NCBI GenBank assembly: GCA_903869955.1
Contig: CAIQBC010000023.1
Location: forward strand, 1-36,574
Length of the DNA stretch: 36,574 bases
Source: an uncultured Opitutia bacterium
GTDB lineage: Bacteria > Verrucomicrobiota > Verrucomicrobiia > Opitutales > Opitutaceae
Direction of reading: 5' to 3'
Shown here: positions 18,822 through 27,586 of the stretch, piece by piece
How positions within the stretch are numbered: position 1 is the stretch's first letter
How the letters are laid out: every line of letters begins with the position of its first letter
Notes under the pieces: model-generated
The model's database searches: none
Told to the model about the DNA's origin: nothing
The model's input: only the letters and a program-made list of their open reading frames with translations
Translations under genes and position numbers: made by a program

Positions 18822-21011
18822 TCAAAGGCCCAATTTTTTTCGGCAAATTGCGATTGCTCGGTCGGCCTGTGGCAGACCCAACCGCTTCGCTTGCAAGAAA
18901 CAATCGAGCGCCTCTCGGTGTTGGCCGAGTTCGCCTAAGGTCGCGCCCTTATTGATCAAGGCTTCAGCGGATTCAGGTTTCAAAGTCAGGCTTTGATTGA
19001 AGCAATCGAGTGCCTGTTGTGCTCGGTTCAGATGCACAAGGCACACCCCTTTGTTTATCCACGCCTGCGCATATTCCGGGGCAAGCTGTAGCGCTTGGTC
19101 GAACAGGGCCAACGCTTCTGCGGCGTGCCCGTGTCCAAGCTGTTGTAGCCCTTTTGCGCAGAGTTGCTCCGGGCTGTCGCTACCAAGCATCTGCTGGCAA
19201 AACGCAATCCCGCGTGAGGCATCTGAAATGCCCAGCTTTTTGGCTTCTTCAAAAGAAGCGATGGCCTCTTGGAATCGTTTCAAGTCGATCAAAAGCGAAC
19301 CCTTATTAAACCAGACCTTCGCGCCCTTTCGATCGATCTCCAAGGCACGATCCAAGCACTTCAGCGCTTCGTCTCTTCGCTTAAGGTCTTGGAGCACACC
19401 TCCCTTGTTTGTCCACGCTGAGACGTCGTTAGGGCTCAATGCCAGAACCCGGTCGTAACATTTAATTGCTTCCTCAGTGCGGCGAAGTTCTTCGAGCGAG
19501 ACCCCCATGCGAAACCAAGCCTTCTCCAATTGGGGGTTGAAAAACACCGAGCGGCGATAGCAGTCGGCGGCCTTCTCGAAATCACCTTTCTCCTGCAGGG
19601 AAGAGCCCTTGTTGAGCCAGCCGTTTGCATAATTCGGGTTCAATTTCAGCGCGTGATCAAATGCCGCCAACGCCTCATCTTTTTTGCCAAGCTCAAACAG
19701 GACGCTGCCCTTGTTTGCCCAAGTCTTCTCGTTGCGCGGCTGAATTTCCAAGGCACGCTCTTGGCAAGCAAGACCTTGCTGCAATTTGCCCAGCTGTTTT
19801 AGCAGAAGGCCCTTATTTGCCCACGCAATCGCAGAGTCGAAGTTAAGCGCCAATGCTCGGTCGTAGCAGCTTATCGCTTCCGCGACGCGGCCGAGATTCT
19901 GCAGGGCCGTCCCCCTTGCAATCCATGCGTTAGGCAGGGTGTCATCAAGCGCCAATGCCCGGTCTGCGGAGACTAGTGCTTCCTCGTGCTTACCGAGCAC
20001 CCAAAGGCTGACTGCCTTCCAACACCATTTTTCAGCATCCAACTTATCACCGACGGCGGGTGTCGGCGGCTTTGATTTTGTCGTCAAAACATAGAGATGT
20101 GCCAACGAGCCACGGAGCTCAGAAAAATCTCTGAAGCGATCGGCTGGGTTCTTGGCCAAACATCTCTCGATGATCCGGGCGGTTTCCTTGCTCGCGATCA
20201 ACTTGGTTGCTGGCTGCTGTGCATGGTGAAGCCGCGCGAAGTCCGACCAAGCCCGTCCCAAAAACGGCAATTGGCCGGTGACCATCTGAAATAGCATCAC
20301 CCCGAATGAGTAAACATCCGCCCGCACGTCCACATGCTTGAAGTCCACGAATTGCTCAGGAGCCATGTAGGCCGGTGTCCCAGCGGTTAGCCCCGGCTGG
20401 CTCAGTCCGTCCGCAGTCGCTGTCGGGGCTGCGGATTCATGGTTGAAAATTCGCTGCCAGAATCCACCGCGTTTGCCATCTTGAGTCGCGGAGGAGGCAT
20501 CGGTCAGGGCGTCAATGATTTTGGCGAGCCCGAAATCGGTGACCTTCAAGGTGAGATCGTCCGTGACCAAACAATTTTGTGGTTTTATGTCGCGATGCGC
20601 CTTTACCCCCTTGGCGAAAGCGTGCGTCATTCCATCGCAGAACTGTATGGCGAAATGCAGGACTCGGCCCAAGTCCTCCGTCAAACGAGGCGTGCCGATC
20701 CACGGCATCAAGTCACCGCCGCTGACATACTCGAGGAAAAGGAACGGTTTCCCATTGATGATTTCAACGAAGCGAGCCTGAGCGATGTTTTCATGGACAT
20801 CGAGATTAACCCAAGCGAGCGCCTCGCGCTTGAATCGCTCAGCCACAATCGGGTCACGAGTGAAGACCTCATCTTGAAATGTCTTCACCGCAAAAACTTC
20901 CCGCCAGTCGTGGTCATAAACGATGTAAACAACACCCATGCCACCTTTCAAAATCTGGTGAACCTGCCACCGATTCTGAATCCGATCGCCGATATTCCAG
21001 CCCGCAGACAT
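18822..21011 (-). CDS. Ser/Thr protein kinase with C-terminal TPR repeats
   Basis: LKGGMGVVYIV, FAVKTF, AHRDIKPQN, VTDFGLAK, YMAPEQ; then roughly ten TPR-like units. ATG 21011, alternative GTG 21014. Confidence 0.92.
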   Translation of the reverse strand: MSAGWNIGDRIQNRWQVHQILKGGMGVVYIVYDHDWREVFAVKTFQDEVFTRDPIVAERFKREALAWVNLDVHENIAQARFVEIINGKPFLFLEYVSGGDLMPWIGTPRLTEDLGRVLHFAIQFCDGMTHAFAKGVKAHRDIKPQNCLVTDDLTLKVTDFGLAKIIDALTDASSATQDGKRGGFWQRIFNHESAAPTATADGLSQPGLTAGTPAYMAPEQFVDFKHVDVRADVYSFGVMLFQMVTGQLPFLGRAWSDFARLHHAQQPATKLIASKETARIIERCLAKNPADRFRDFSELRGSLAHLYVLTTKSKPPTPAVGDKLDAEKWCWKAVSLWVLGKHEEALVSADRALALDDTLPNAWIARGTALQNLGRVAEAISCYDRALALNFDSAIAWANKGLLLKQLGKLQQGLACQERALEIQPRNEKTWANKGSVLFELGKKDEALAAFDHALKLNPNYANGWLNKGSSLQEKGDFEKAADCYRRSVFFNPQLEKAWFRMGVSLEELRRTEEAIKCYDRVLALSPNDVSAWTNKGGVLQDLKRRDEALKCLDRALEIDRKGAKVWFNKGSLLIDLKRFQEAIASFEEAKKLGISDASRGIAFCQQMLGSDSPEQLCAKGLQQLGHGHAAEALALFDQALQLAPEYAQAWINKGVCLVHLNRAQQALDCFNQSLTLKPESAEALINKGATLGELGQHREALDCFLQAKRLGLPQADRAIAICRKKLGL

Positions 21012-21715
21012 CACGCCTCCCCCTTGTTTACTACAGACCCCTCTTCGTCAACACGTGAACGGAAGCCGCCAACTTCGACCAGTTGCCGCCGATGATCGCA
21101 ATAACTGACGAACAGCGTGTCCTGTTTGACGTAGTAAATTGCATCCTGCGCATAGTCTTGGCCGAGATCGCAGGCGTGGCGAAATTCGATGGGCACGGCC
21201 CAGCTTGGCTCTGCATGACCACTGGAAGGTGAGAAGCCCGTAACCCGCCGAACCCACGGGGCCAGCTTCCACAGTTTTTCCTCCAAACCACGGTCCGCAT
21301 TTTGGTTTTTCTCATCAGTCCACTTCGCGCCCGTGGGGGCGTAGGCGGTGATGATGGCAAACTGCTTCGGCCAGTCGGCCCAAGGCTTCTCCAGTCGAAA
21401 GTGGGTCTCGAAGTAGAAGGCGGGCATTTCGTGGCGAGTGGAGCACGCCGCACATTCCCAGCTAGAAAGATCGGACAGGGCCAGATTTCGATTTGATGCA
21501 GGCAGAGTATCCCACGCGGCGTGATTTGTGTGACCTGTGGCAACAACAATTGACGCCTCTGTAGCATTCATAAAAAGGCCCACTGGTTTCCAGCGCAGGG
21601 AAGTTTTAGTTTTCGAATTCCACCGAGAGACTGATGCTTCCGTCGTGCCGGGGGCAGCCAGCACTTCCTGAATTTCCCATTGAAATCCTCCGTGTGATGC
21701 TCGATAGGTTTTCAT
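21011..21715 (-). CDS. DUF3293-like protein
   Basis: FAIITAYAPTGAKWTDEKNQNADRGLEEKL and AEPSWAVPIEF...QDYAQDAIYYVKQDTLFV fit the DUF3293 pattern. Confidence 0.65.
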   Translation of the reverse strand: MKTYRASHGGFQWEIQEVLAAPGTTEASVSRWNSKTKTSLRWKPVGLFMNATEASIVVATGHTNHAAWDTLPASNRNLALSDLSSWECAACSTRHEMPAFYFETHFRLEKPWADWPKQFAIITAYAPTGAKWTDEKNQNADRGLEEKLWKLAPWVRRVTGFSPSSGHAEPSWAVPIEFRHACDLGQDYAQDAIYYVKQDTLFVSYCDHRRQLVEVGGFRSRVDEEGSVVNKGEA

Positions 21716-21751
21716 CTAAATTCGCGAAGCGGCTTAATCCATAGCTTCCCC

Positions 21752-22681
21752 TCACTCTGCATATGGCGCGCAGATTTCCATGATTTTTTCGGCCTGGCGG
21801 AAACCAGCTTCCTCGGCGCTCTCGCCTTCGGCGCGGCGGCCGGCTTCGAGCGCGGCGCGCAGCTCGGTGACGATCGGGTGGTCCGCCGGGAGCGGCTGCG
21901 GCTCCCGCTCGATGTTGGCGAGGGCCATGTCGAGGCCGACCTCGCTGCCGATGGTGAGATAGGCCTGCTCCAGCAGGTCGCGCACGCCCTTGGGCGTACC
22001 CCAGGCGAAGTTGGTCAGGCCAACAGAAAAATGGATGCCCTTCAGCTTCGGGTCGGCGGTGATGAGGCGCATCGTGTCCAGGCCGATGTTGACGAGGCCG
22101 TAGGTGTCGGCCCCCACCGGGGCGAGGCCGGGGTCAACGATGATGTCCTCCATGGCGCGGTTGGCCTTGGTGACCAGCAGGTCCACGAACTGGAGGACCG
22201 TCGCGTAGGATTCCTCCGGCTGGAAACACTGCGCGCCGCCGCCCTCGGGCAGAAATTTCTCCGACGCCATGATGACGCAGCGCAGGTCGTAGTCCTTCAC
22301 CAGTTGGATCATCTCGGGGAGCTGCGTGCGGGAGGCGGCGAGGGAGTTGAGAATGGGCTTGCGGGCGCATTTGCTGCGGTCGAGCGCCTTGAGGCCGACG
22401 CGGTGGTAGTCGTAGCCGGGGTTGTCGAAGCAGATGGGCACGTCGGTCACCGCCTGGATGGCCGGGACAACAATGGGGAGAAACGCGAGCATCTCCTCGG
22501 CGCGGACGGAAATGCGCTGCGTGCCGTCAATGTTGAGGTCAATGCTGTCGGCGCCCTTGTCGGCCTGCATTTTGGCGAGCACCTGGTAGCCGGCAGGATC
22601 GCGCGCCTCGAAGGCCTTGCGGGCGCGAGCGTAGGCGTTGTTGATCTGGTCACCGATGACTTTGATGGTTTTGACGGACAT
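21752..22681 (-). CDS. Pterin-binding (DHPS-like) methyltetrahydrofolate:corrinoid methyltransferase
   Basis: VIGDQINNAYARARKAF, GADSIDLNIDG, DIIVDPGLAPVGADTYG, GIHFSVGLTNFAWGTP resemble MeTr/AcsE/MtgA-type enzymes. Confidence 0.85.
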   Translation of the reverse strand: MSVKTIKVIGDQINNAYARARKAFEARDPAGYQVLAKMQADKGADSIDLNIDGTQRISVRAEEMLAFLPIVVPAIQAVTDVPICFDNPGYDYHRVGLKALDRSKCARKPILNSLAASRTQLPEMIQLVKDYDLRCVIMASEKFLPEGGGAQCFQPEESYATVLQFVDLLVTKANRAMEDIIVDPGLAPVGADTYGLVNIGLDTMRLITADPKLKGIHFSVGLTNFAWGTPKGVRDLLEQAYLTIGSEVGLDMALANIEREPQPLPADHPIVTELRAALEAGRRAEGESAEEAGFRQAEKIMEICAPYAE

Positions 22682-22741
22682 GAGGGGAAAGGATGAAAAA
22701 TAAATGAAGAAGGATGAACAGGAAACGCGGCGGGCGGCGGA

Positions 22742-24355
22742 TCAATGCGGCTTCGGCGCGACGGGCTTGGTGGCCGGAGGCTGGGCGGGCTTTGGCGCGG
22801 CGGCGGGCGGCGGATTCGCCGGGCGGGTGAAGTGGTCGCGGCCGAGCCAGTTGTTGGCCCAGGACGAAGTGCGGCGCAGGCCCTGGTCCTGCACGACGGG
22901 CGTGTGGGCGAGCAACTGGTCCTCCGTTCCGTCGGACTTGAGGCGCTCGTAGGCGCGCAGCCAGATGCAGTCGCCGTAGCCGTCCACTTCGCAGCGGCCG
23001 TCGCGCGTGCCGCCGCAGGGGCCGTTGCGCTGGTTTTTCGCGCACTGCGACTCGGGGCAGAGGTAGGCGATCTCGGGCAGCGAGCAGTCGCCGCAGTCCT
23101 GGCAGCCAAAGAGCGCGGCCTTGCTGGCGTGCTCGGCGAGCCGCATGAGCCGGGGACCCTGGGCCGGATCGGCCGAACTGGCGCAGAGCTTTGCGCCGAG
23201 GCGGGCGACGGTGCCGCCAGGGGTGAACATCACGCCGTGGGCGAGCTTGGAGATCTGGTAGGAGAGGCCGACGTGCCGCGATTTCTCCTCCGGCAGCACC
23301 GCGCGCCGCGCCGGGTCGGCGAGGCCGGTGGCCTCATCGCGCGCGTAGAAGAAAAACTCCCCCTCGCGCGAGAACGCGATCTCGCGGGCGAACTGTCTCC
23401 AGTCGTCGGGCGCGAAGGTCTGCTCGATCGCCAGCACCTTCTCGACCACCGTGATGTCGTGGACGCCGCCGAGATACGCGCCGCGGTAGCCGAGGCCGCG
23501 GCAGATGGCGACCTGCTTGGCGGCGAACTCGAGGAAGAACCCCTTGCCCTTGTCGGGTGACGCGCCGTGTTTCTGGCAGAGGTCATTCAGCTCCCGGCTG
23601 ACGACCACGCCGGGGATGCGGCCCTCGTGGAACACCTGCGCCACCCGCGCGCCGAGCACATAGACGTTGCCGATAAGCGGGGTGGCACCCATCCCGTGCG
23701 ACCGCATATAGGCGAGCTGCTCGCTCTGCTTGCGGGCGTCGAAACCGATCTGGTTGATGATGAAATTGGCCCCGGCACGGATCTTCGCCGCAAGCTTGGC
23801 GTATTGCGGCATGACCTCGCCCTCGCGGAGCTTGAAATTGGTCGTGACCGCGCCGATGAGGAAGCTGGTCTGGCCCAACCGGGCGCGCTTGCCGCCGCCG
23901 CGCGGGTCATTGGGGTCAAGGCCGTCGTTCATCTGGCGCAACATCGAAACGAGGGCGACCGAGTCGATGTCGAAGACGGGCTTGGCCGTGCCGCCCGCGC
24001 CAGCAACCGGGAAGTCGCCGGTCATCGCAAGGATGTTGTTGAAGCCCTCGCTGTGCAGCAGCCACGCCTCGCTCTCCAGCGCGTTGCGGTTGAGATCCTT
24101 GCAGGTGAGGTGGATCACGACCTCCTTGCCCGCGTAGAGGGCGGGCTTGCCGAGGGCGGTGGGCGCGAGCTGCGGGTTGCCGCCGGCGTTGTCGGTGATG
24201 GAGACCCAGTCCACGCGCGGCGACTCGACGAGTCCGCGCAGGAAGTCGCGCGCCTTGAGCGCGCTGCCCTCCGCCATGCCGCCCCGCGTGGAGACCAGCT
24301 CGCTGCCAATCAGGAAGCGGCCGGGCGCGGCGAGCTTCTCGCGGAGGGTTTCCAT
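22742..24355 (-). CDS. Methylenetetrahydrofolate reductase with fused MetV-like (MTHFR_C) Cys-rich domain
   Basis: MetF-like barrel (GSELVSTRGG, SITDNAGGNPQLAP, NNILAMTGDFP) plus GCQDCGDCSLPEIAYLCPESQCAKNQRNGPCGGTRDGRCEV. Confidence 0.88.
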   Translation of the reverse strand: METLREKLAAPGRFLIGSELVSTRGGMAEGSALKARDFLRGLVESPRVDWVSITDNAGGNPQLAPTALGKPALYAGKEVVIHLTCKDLNRNALESEAWLLHSEGFNNILAMTGDFPVAGAGGTAKPVFDIDSVALVSMLRQMNDGLDPNDPRGGGKRARLGQTSFLIGAVTTNFKLREGEVMPQYAKLAAKIRAGANFIINQIGFDARKQSEQLAYMRSHGMGATPLIGNVYVLGARVAQVFHEGRIPGVVVSRELNDLCQKHGASPDKGKGFFLEFAAKQVAICRGLGYRGAYLGGVHDITVVEKVLAIEQTFAPDDWRQFAREIAFSREGEFFFYARDEATGLADPARRAVLPEEKSRHVGLSYQISKLAHGVMFTPGGTVARLGAKLCASSADPAQGPRLMRLAEHASKAALFGCQDCGDCSLPEIAYLCPESQCAKNQRNGPCGGTRDGRCEVDGYGDCIWLRAYERLKSDGTEDQLLAHTPVVQDQGLRRTSSWANNWLGRDHFTRPANPPPAAAPKPAQPPATKPVAPKPH

Positions 24356-24356
24356 C

Positions 24357-24548
24357 TTATTTTTCGCCGCGCTTCATCCGCTGAAGTGCGACGGACAACC
24401 ACACCGCAAGAAACGCTCCCGCACAGGCGGCGATCGCAGCCTTCGCCCAGACAGACCCGACTGCTCCACGAAGCCCCATGAGCGCCCCAAAACCAAGGCA
24501 CCCAATCAGGAAGGGCCAAAAATATCCGGGGTTGGTGACCTTGGGCAT
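24357..24548 (-). CDS. Small two-TM membrane protein
   Basis: 63 aa from ATG 24548: MPKVTNPGYFWPFLIGCLGFGALMGLRGAVGSVWAKAAIAACAGAFLAVWLSVALQRMKRGEK; ends 1 bp before the MTHFR start. Confidence 0.55.
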   Translation of the reverse strand: MPKVTNPGYFWPFLIGCLGFGALMGLRGAVGSVWAKAAIAACAGAFLAVWLSVALQRMKRGEK

Positions 24549-24571
24549 GGTTTGGGCGAAACCGGGCGAGC

Positions 24572-26560
24572 TTATTTCAACGGCAGCACAAACACCGTCG
24601 CGCTGAGCGCGGGGACGGCGAGCGGGGCGGCGGGGTTGATGCCGTCGGTCCTGACGATGTCCACCGCGCGCGGCTGACCGGGAAAGTTGTGGGCGAACTC
24701 GTCCTTGCCGGTGAGGTGCCAGCGTGTGCCGTTGCCGGCGAAAGTCGCGCCGGCGAGCGCGGGGCGCACCTCGATGGGCGAGGTGGTGGGATTCACGACA
24801 CTGAAGGTGACGGCCTTGCCGTCCTTGGTGAGCGCGGCGGCGAAGTCGTAGGGCGCATAGTCCTTTTCGATCACGATAGGTTTCTCGCCGTAGTGCGCCC
24901 GATACATGGTGAGCACGAGGCCGGTGGTCTCCATCTCGGCGGCGGTCTTGGTGGTTTTGATCGCGCCGATGACGTTCACCGTCTGCGCGTAGTTCGCCAT
25001 GTGGATGATGTCGCTCTGGCGATAATACTCGTGCAGGCCCTCGGCGATGCCGAGGCCGTCGGCGATGTCGTAGTTGCAGCCGAGCTCGCCGAAGACGTAG
25101 TCGCGGTGCCAGTAGTTCCACTCGTCCATGGCGATGGGCACGATGCGGCCGTTGAGCTGCGCGACGGTGGGCTGCATCTGGCGGTGGCCCTCGGCCTTCT
25201 TGCGGATGTTCTCCTTCATCTTGGTCACGGAGAGGAGCAGGTCGCCGCGCTTGTCCTGCACCCACGGCATGCGGCCCTCATAAAAATGCTCGGACATGAC
25301 GCTCATCTTGTCGCCCGACTGCTCGAGCATGGCCTTGGACCAAGTCTGGCCGGCCTTGACCATGTCGGGGTCGTATTCGGTGTTTACGCGGCCGATATCG
25401 CCCACGCCGATGAGGATGGCGGCGGAATCCACCTTCAACATGGCGTCGGCGACGATGTTGTGCTTGATGGTGTAGTTGGCGAGCTGCATGAAGCCGAGCT
25501 GCCAGTGGCCATACATCTCGTTACCCACGCCCCAGTATTTCACGCCGTAGGGTTTGTCGTGGCCGTTCTTCGCGCGCCAGCCGCCGGCGAGCGTGGAGGA
25601 GTCGGCGTTGCAATACTCGACCCACTGCGCGGCGGAGTAGGCGTCGCCGAAGCCGGTGTTGACGGCAATGAGCGGCTCGGCGGCGACCTCGCGGCAGAAG
25701 GCGAGAAACTCGTCGGTACCGAAATCGTTGTGCTCGACGCCGGTCCAGGCGGGATTCTTCTTGGGTGGGCGACGGTCGCGGTCGCCGATGCCGTCGTGCC
25801 AGTCGTAGCCGCTGACGAAATTGCCGCCCGGCCAGCGGTAGTCGGCGGCGTTGAGCTGCTTCAGGAGCGCGAGCGTGTCGGCGCGGAGACCGCGGACGTT
25901 GTCGGCAGGCATGAGGGACGGCGGGCCGAGGAGAACATCGCCCGTGGCGGGCGAAGTGCGGATCTCAATCATGGCCTTGTCGGTGGCGCGGCCGGCAGTG
26001 AACGTGAAGGCCTGCTTGGACCAGCCGGAACCGGTGAACGTGAGGCGGGCGGTCACGCGGTCAGCCGCCGCGTCGCCCCAGATGAGCGTCACCGCGATCT
26101 CGGCGCGGCCGGCGAGAGGGTTGACCCACACATAGCCGGTGTAGCCCTTGTTGGCGACGACCCCAAGGTCGTGCTGGCGCACGCCCGCGCCGGCCTTGAG
26201 CAGCGGTGAGTGCTCGCCGACGAAGGCGTCCTTCTTCTCCATCCGCACACCGTCGGCCGGCCCGATGATTTCCCACGGCGAGGCGCCGACAACGGGAAAC
26301 GCGGTGTCCTTGAGATCCTTGTAGGGCGCATACTCCGCCGTGACGGGGAAGTAGAATTTCCGGTCTTCCAGCATCTCGGCCCAAATGCCGCCATAGATGC
26401 AGCGGCCGAGGTGCTCGATGAACTGGCCATAGATGAGCGGGCTGATGGGCGCGCCGGTCCTGGCGAGGTCGAGCTTCACGTCAATCGGGGCGGTGGCGGC
26501 GGCCGCGAGGGGCAGGGTGGTGGCCAGCAGAAGGCCGCCGAGCAGGGGCAGGGTTTTCAT
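24572..26560 (-). CDS. GH51 alpha-L-arabinofuranosidase-like, secreted
   Basis: Signal peptide; ISPLIYGQFIEHLGRCIYGGIWAEML; YRWPGGNFVSGYDWHDGIG; KYWGVGNEMYGHWQ (acid/base Glu motif). Confidence 0.9.
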   Translation of the reverse strand: MKTLPLLGGLLLATTLPLAAAATAPIDVKLDLARTGAPISPLIYGQFIEHLGRCIYGGIWAEMLEDRKFYFPVTAEYAPYKDLKDTAFPVVGASPWEIIGPADGVRMEKKDAFVGEHSPLLKAGAGVRQHDLGVVANKGYTGYVWVNPLAGRAEIAVTLIWGDAAADRVTARLTFTGSGWSKQAFTFTAGRATDKAMIEIRTSPATGDVLLGPPSLMPADNVRGLRADTLALLKQLNAADYRWPGGNFVSGYDWHDGIGDRDRRPPKKNPAWTGVEHNDFGTDEFLAFCREVAAEPLIAVNTGFGDAYSAAQWVEYCNADSSTLAGGWRAKNGHDKPYGVKYWGVGNEMYGHWQLGFMQLANYTIKHNIVADAMLKVDSAAILIGVGDIGRVNTEYDPDMVKAGQTWSKAMLEQSGDKMSVMSEHFYEGRMPWVQDKRGDLLLSVTKMKENIRKKAEGHRQMQPTVAQLNGRIVPIAMDEWNYWHRDYVFGELGCNYDIADGLGIAEGLHEYYRQSDIIHMANYAQTVNVIGAIKTTKTAAEMETTGLVLTMYRAHYGEKPIVIEKDYAPYDFAAALTKDGKAVTFSVVNPTTSPIEVRPALAGATFAGNGTRWHLTGKDEFAHNFPGQPRAVDIVRTDGINPAAPLAVPALSATVFVLPLK

Positions 26561-26592
26561 GGGGGGATGAGGTTGGAAAAATCGGGCGGGGC

Positions 26593-27567
26593 TCAGGGCA
26601 GGGCGGCCGCGAGCTCCTGACGGACGGCGGCGGCAACCTCGCCGGGCACGCCGGCCCGCTCCTGCTCATCGCCCCAGCGCAACTCGGCCATGTAGGCATC
26701 TCCGGCCGTGAGGCCGAGCCGCTGCGCCTGCGCGTCAATGCGGTCGGCGAAGCGGGTGGGCATGTCGAGTTTCACCTCCTCGAAGTCGTCCCAAACCTTG
26801 AGCTGCGAGGGAATGTCCTGCCAATAGAGGATTTGGATTTTTGACTTGGCGCCGGGCGGGCGCGCCACCGGGGAGGCGGGCACGGCATCCTTGACGGTCA
26901 CGCCTTTGCGCGCATGCGCGACAGGTGCCGGGCCTTTGCCGACGAGATAGAGAAACAGGTCCACCGCGCTGGAGGCGTCCGAGCCGTAGCCGTCGGCCCC
27001 GATTTCGTCGGCGAACATCTGGCTGATGGGCGCGCCGCCAATGGCCATCTTGATGTGGTCGCGGCCGGGCCGGTCGAAACCGTCAATGACGACCTTCATG
27101 TAGGTCATGGTGGTGGTGAGCAGCGCGCTCATCCCAATGATGTCGGGCTTGAACTCGACGGTGGCAGCCTCGAATTTCTCGATGCTCTGGTCCACGCCGA
27201 TATCCTTGACCTCGAAGCCGGCCCCCTCGGCCATCATGCAGACGAGGTTCTTGCCGATGTCGTGCAGGTCGCCGCGAACGGTGCCCATGAGCAGCCGGCC
27301 GGTCTGGGCGCTCGGGTCGCCTTTGGCGCTGAGGAGGGGCTTGAGCACCAGCATGCCGGCCTTCATGGCGCGGGCGCAGATGAGCACCTCGGGCACATAG
27401 AGGATGTTGTGCTTGAAGTCTTCGCCGACGACGCTCATCCCCGCGATGAGGCCCTCCTCGAGGATTTCCTTGACGCTGCGGCCTTCGGCGAGGGCGGCCT
27501 GGGTCATCTCGCCGACCTCCTTGGCCTTGCCCTCGTAGAGGCACTGGTTCATCAATGCGTAGTCCAT
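26593..27567 (-). CDS. Corrinoid (cobalamin-binding) protein fused to a C-terminal 'virulence factor' (PF13769-like) domain
   Basis: MtaC/MtbC-like helical cap plus GDLHDIGKNLV (DxHxxG), GMSALLTTTM, IGGAPIS; then QILYWQDIPSQLKVWDDFEEVKLDMPTRFADRIDAQAQRLGLTAGDAYMAELRWG. Confidence 0.88.
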   Translation of the reverse strand: MDYALMNQCLYEGKAKEVGEMTQAALAEGRSVKEILEEGLIAGMSVVGEDFKHNILYVPEVLICARAMKAGMLVLKPLLSAKGDPSAQTGRLLMGTVRGDLHDIGKNLVCMMAEGAGFEVKDIGVDQSIEKFEAATVEFKPDIIGMSALLTTTMTYMKVVIDGFDRPGRDHIKMAIGGAPISQMFADEIGADGYGSDASSAVDLFLYLVGKGPAPVAHARKGVTVKDAVPASPVARPPGAKSKIQILYWQDIPSQLKVWDDFEEVKLDMPTRFADRIDAQAQRLGLTAGDAYMAELRWGDEQERAGVPGEVAAAVRQELAAALP

Positions 27568-27586
27568 GGTGGTGTAATGACGAAGG

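Noticed and set aside
24357-25265. 302-aa minus ORF spanning the GH51 3' end
   Set aside because: The N-terminal part is an Arg/His-rich out-of-frame translation of GH51; only the last 63 aa look like a real protein.
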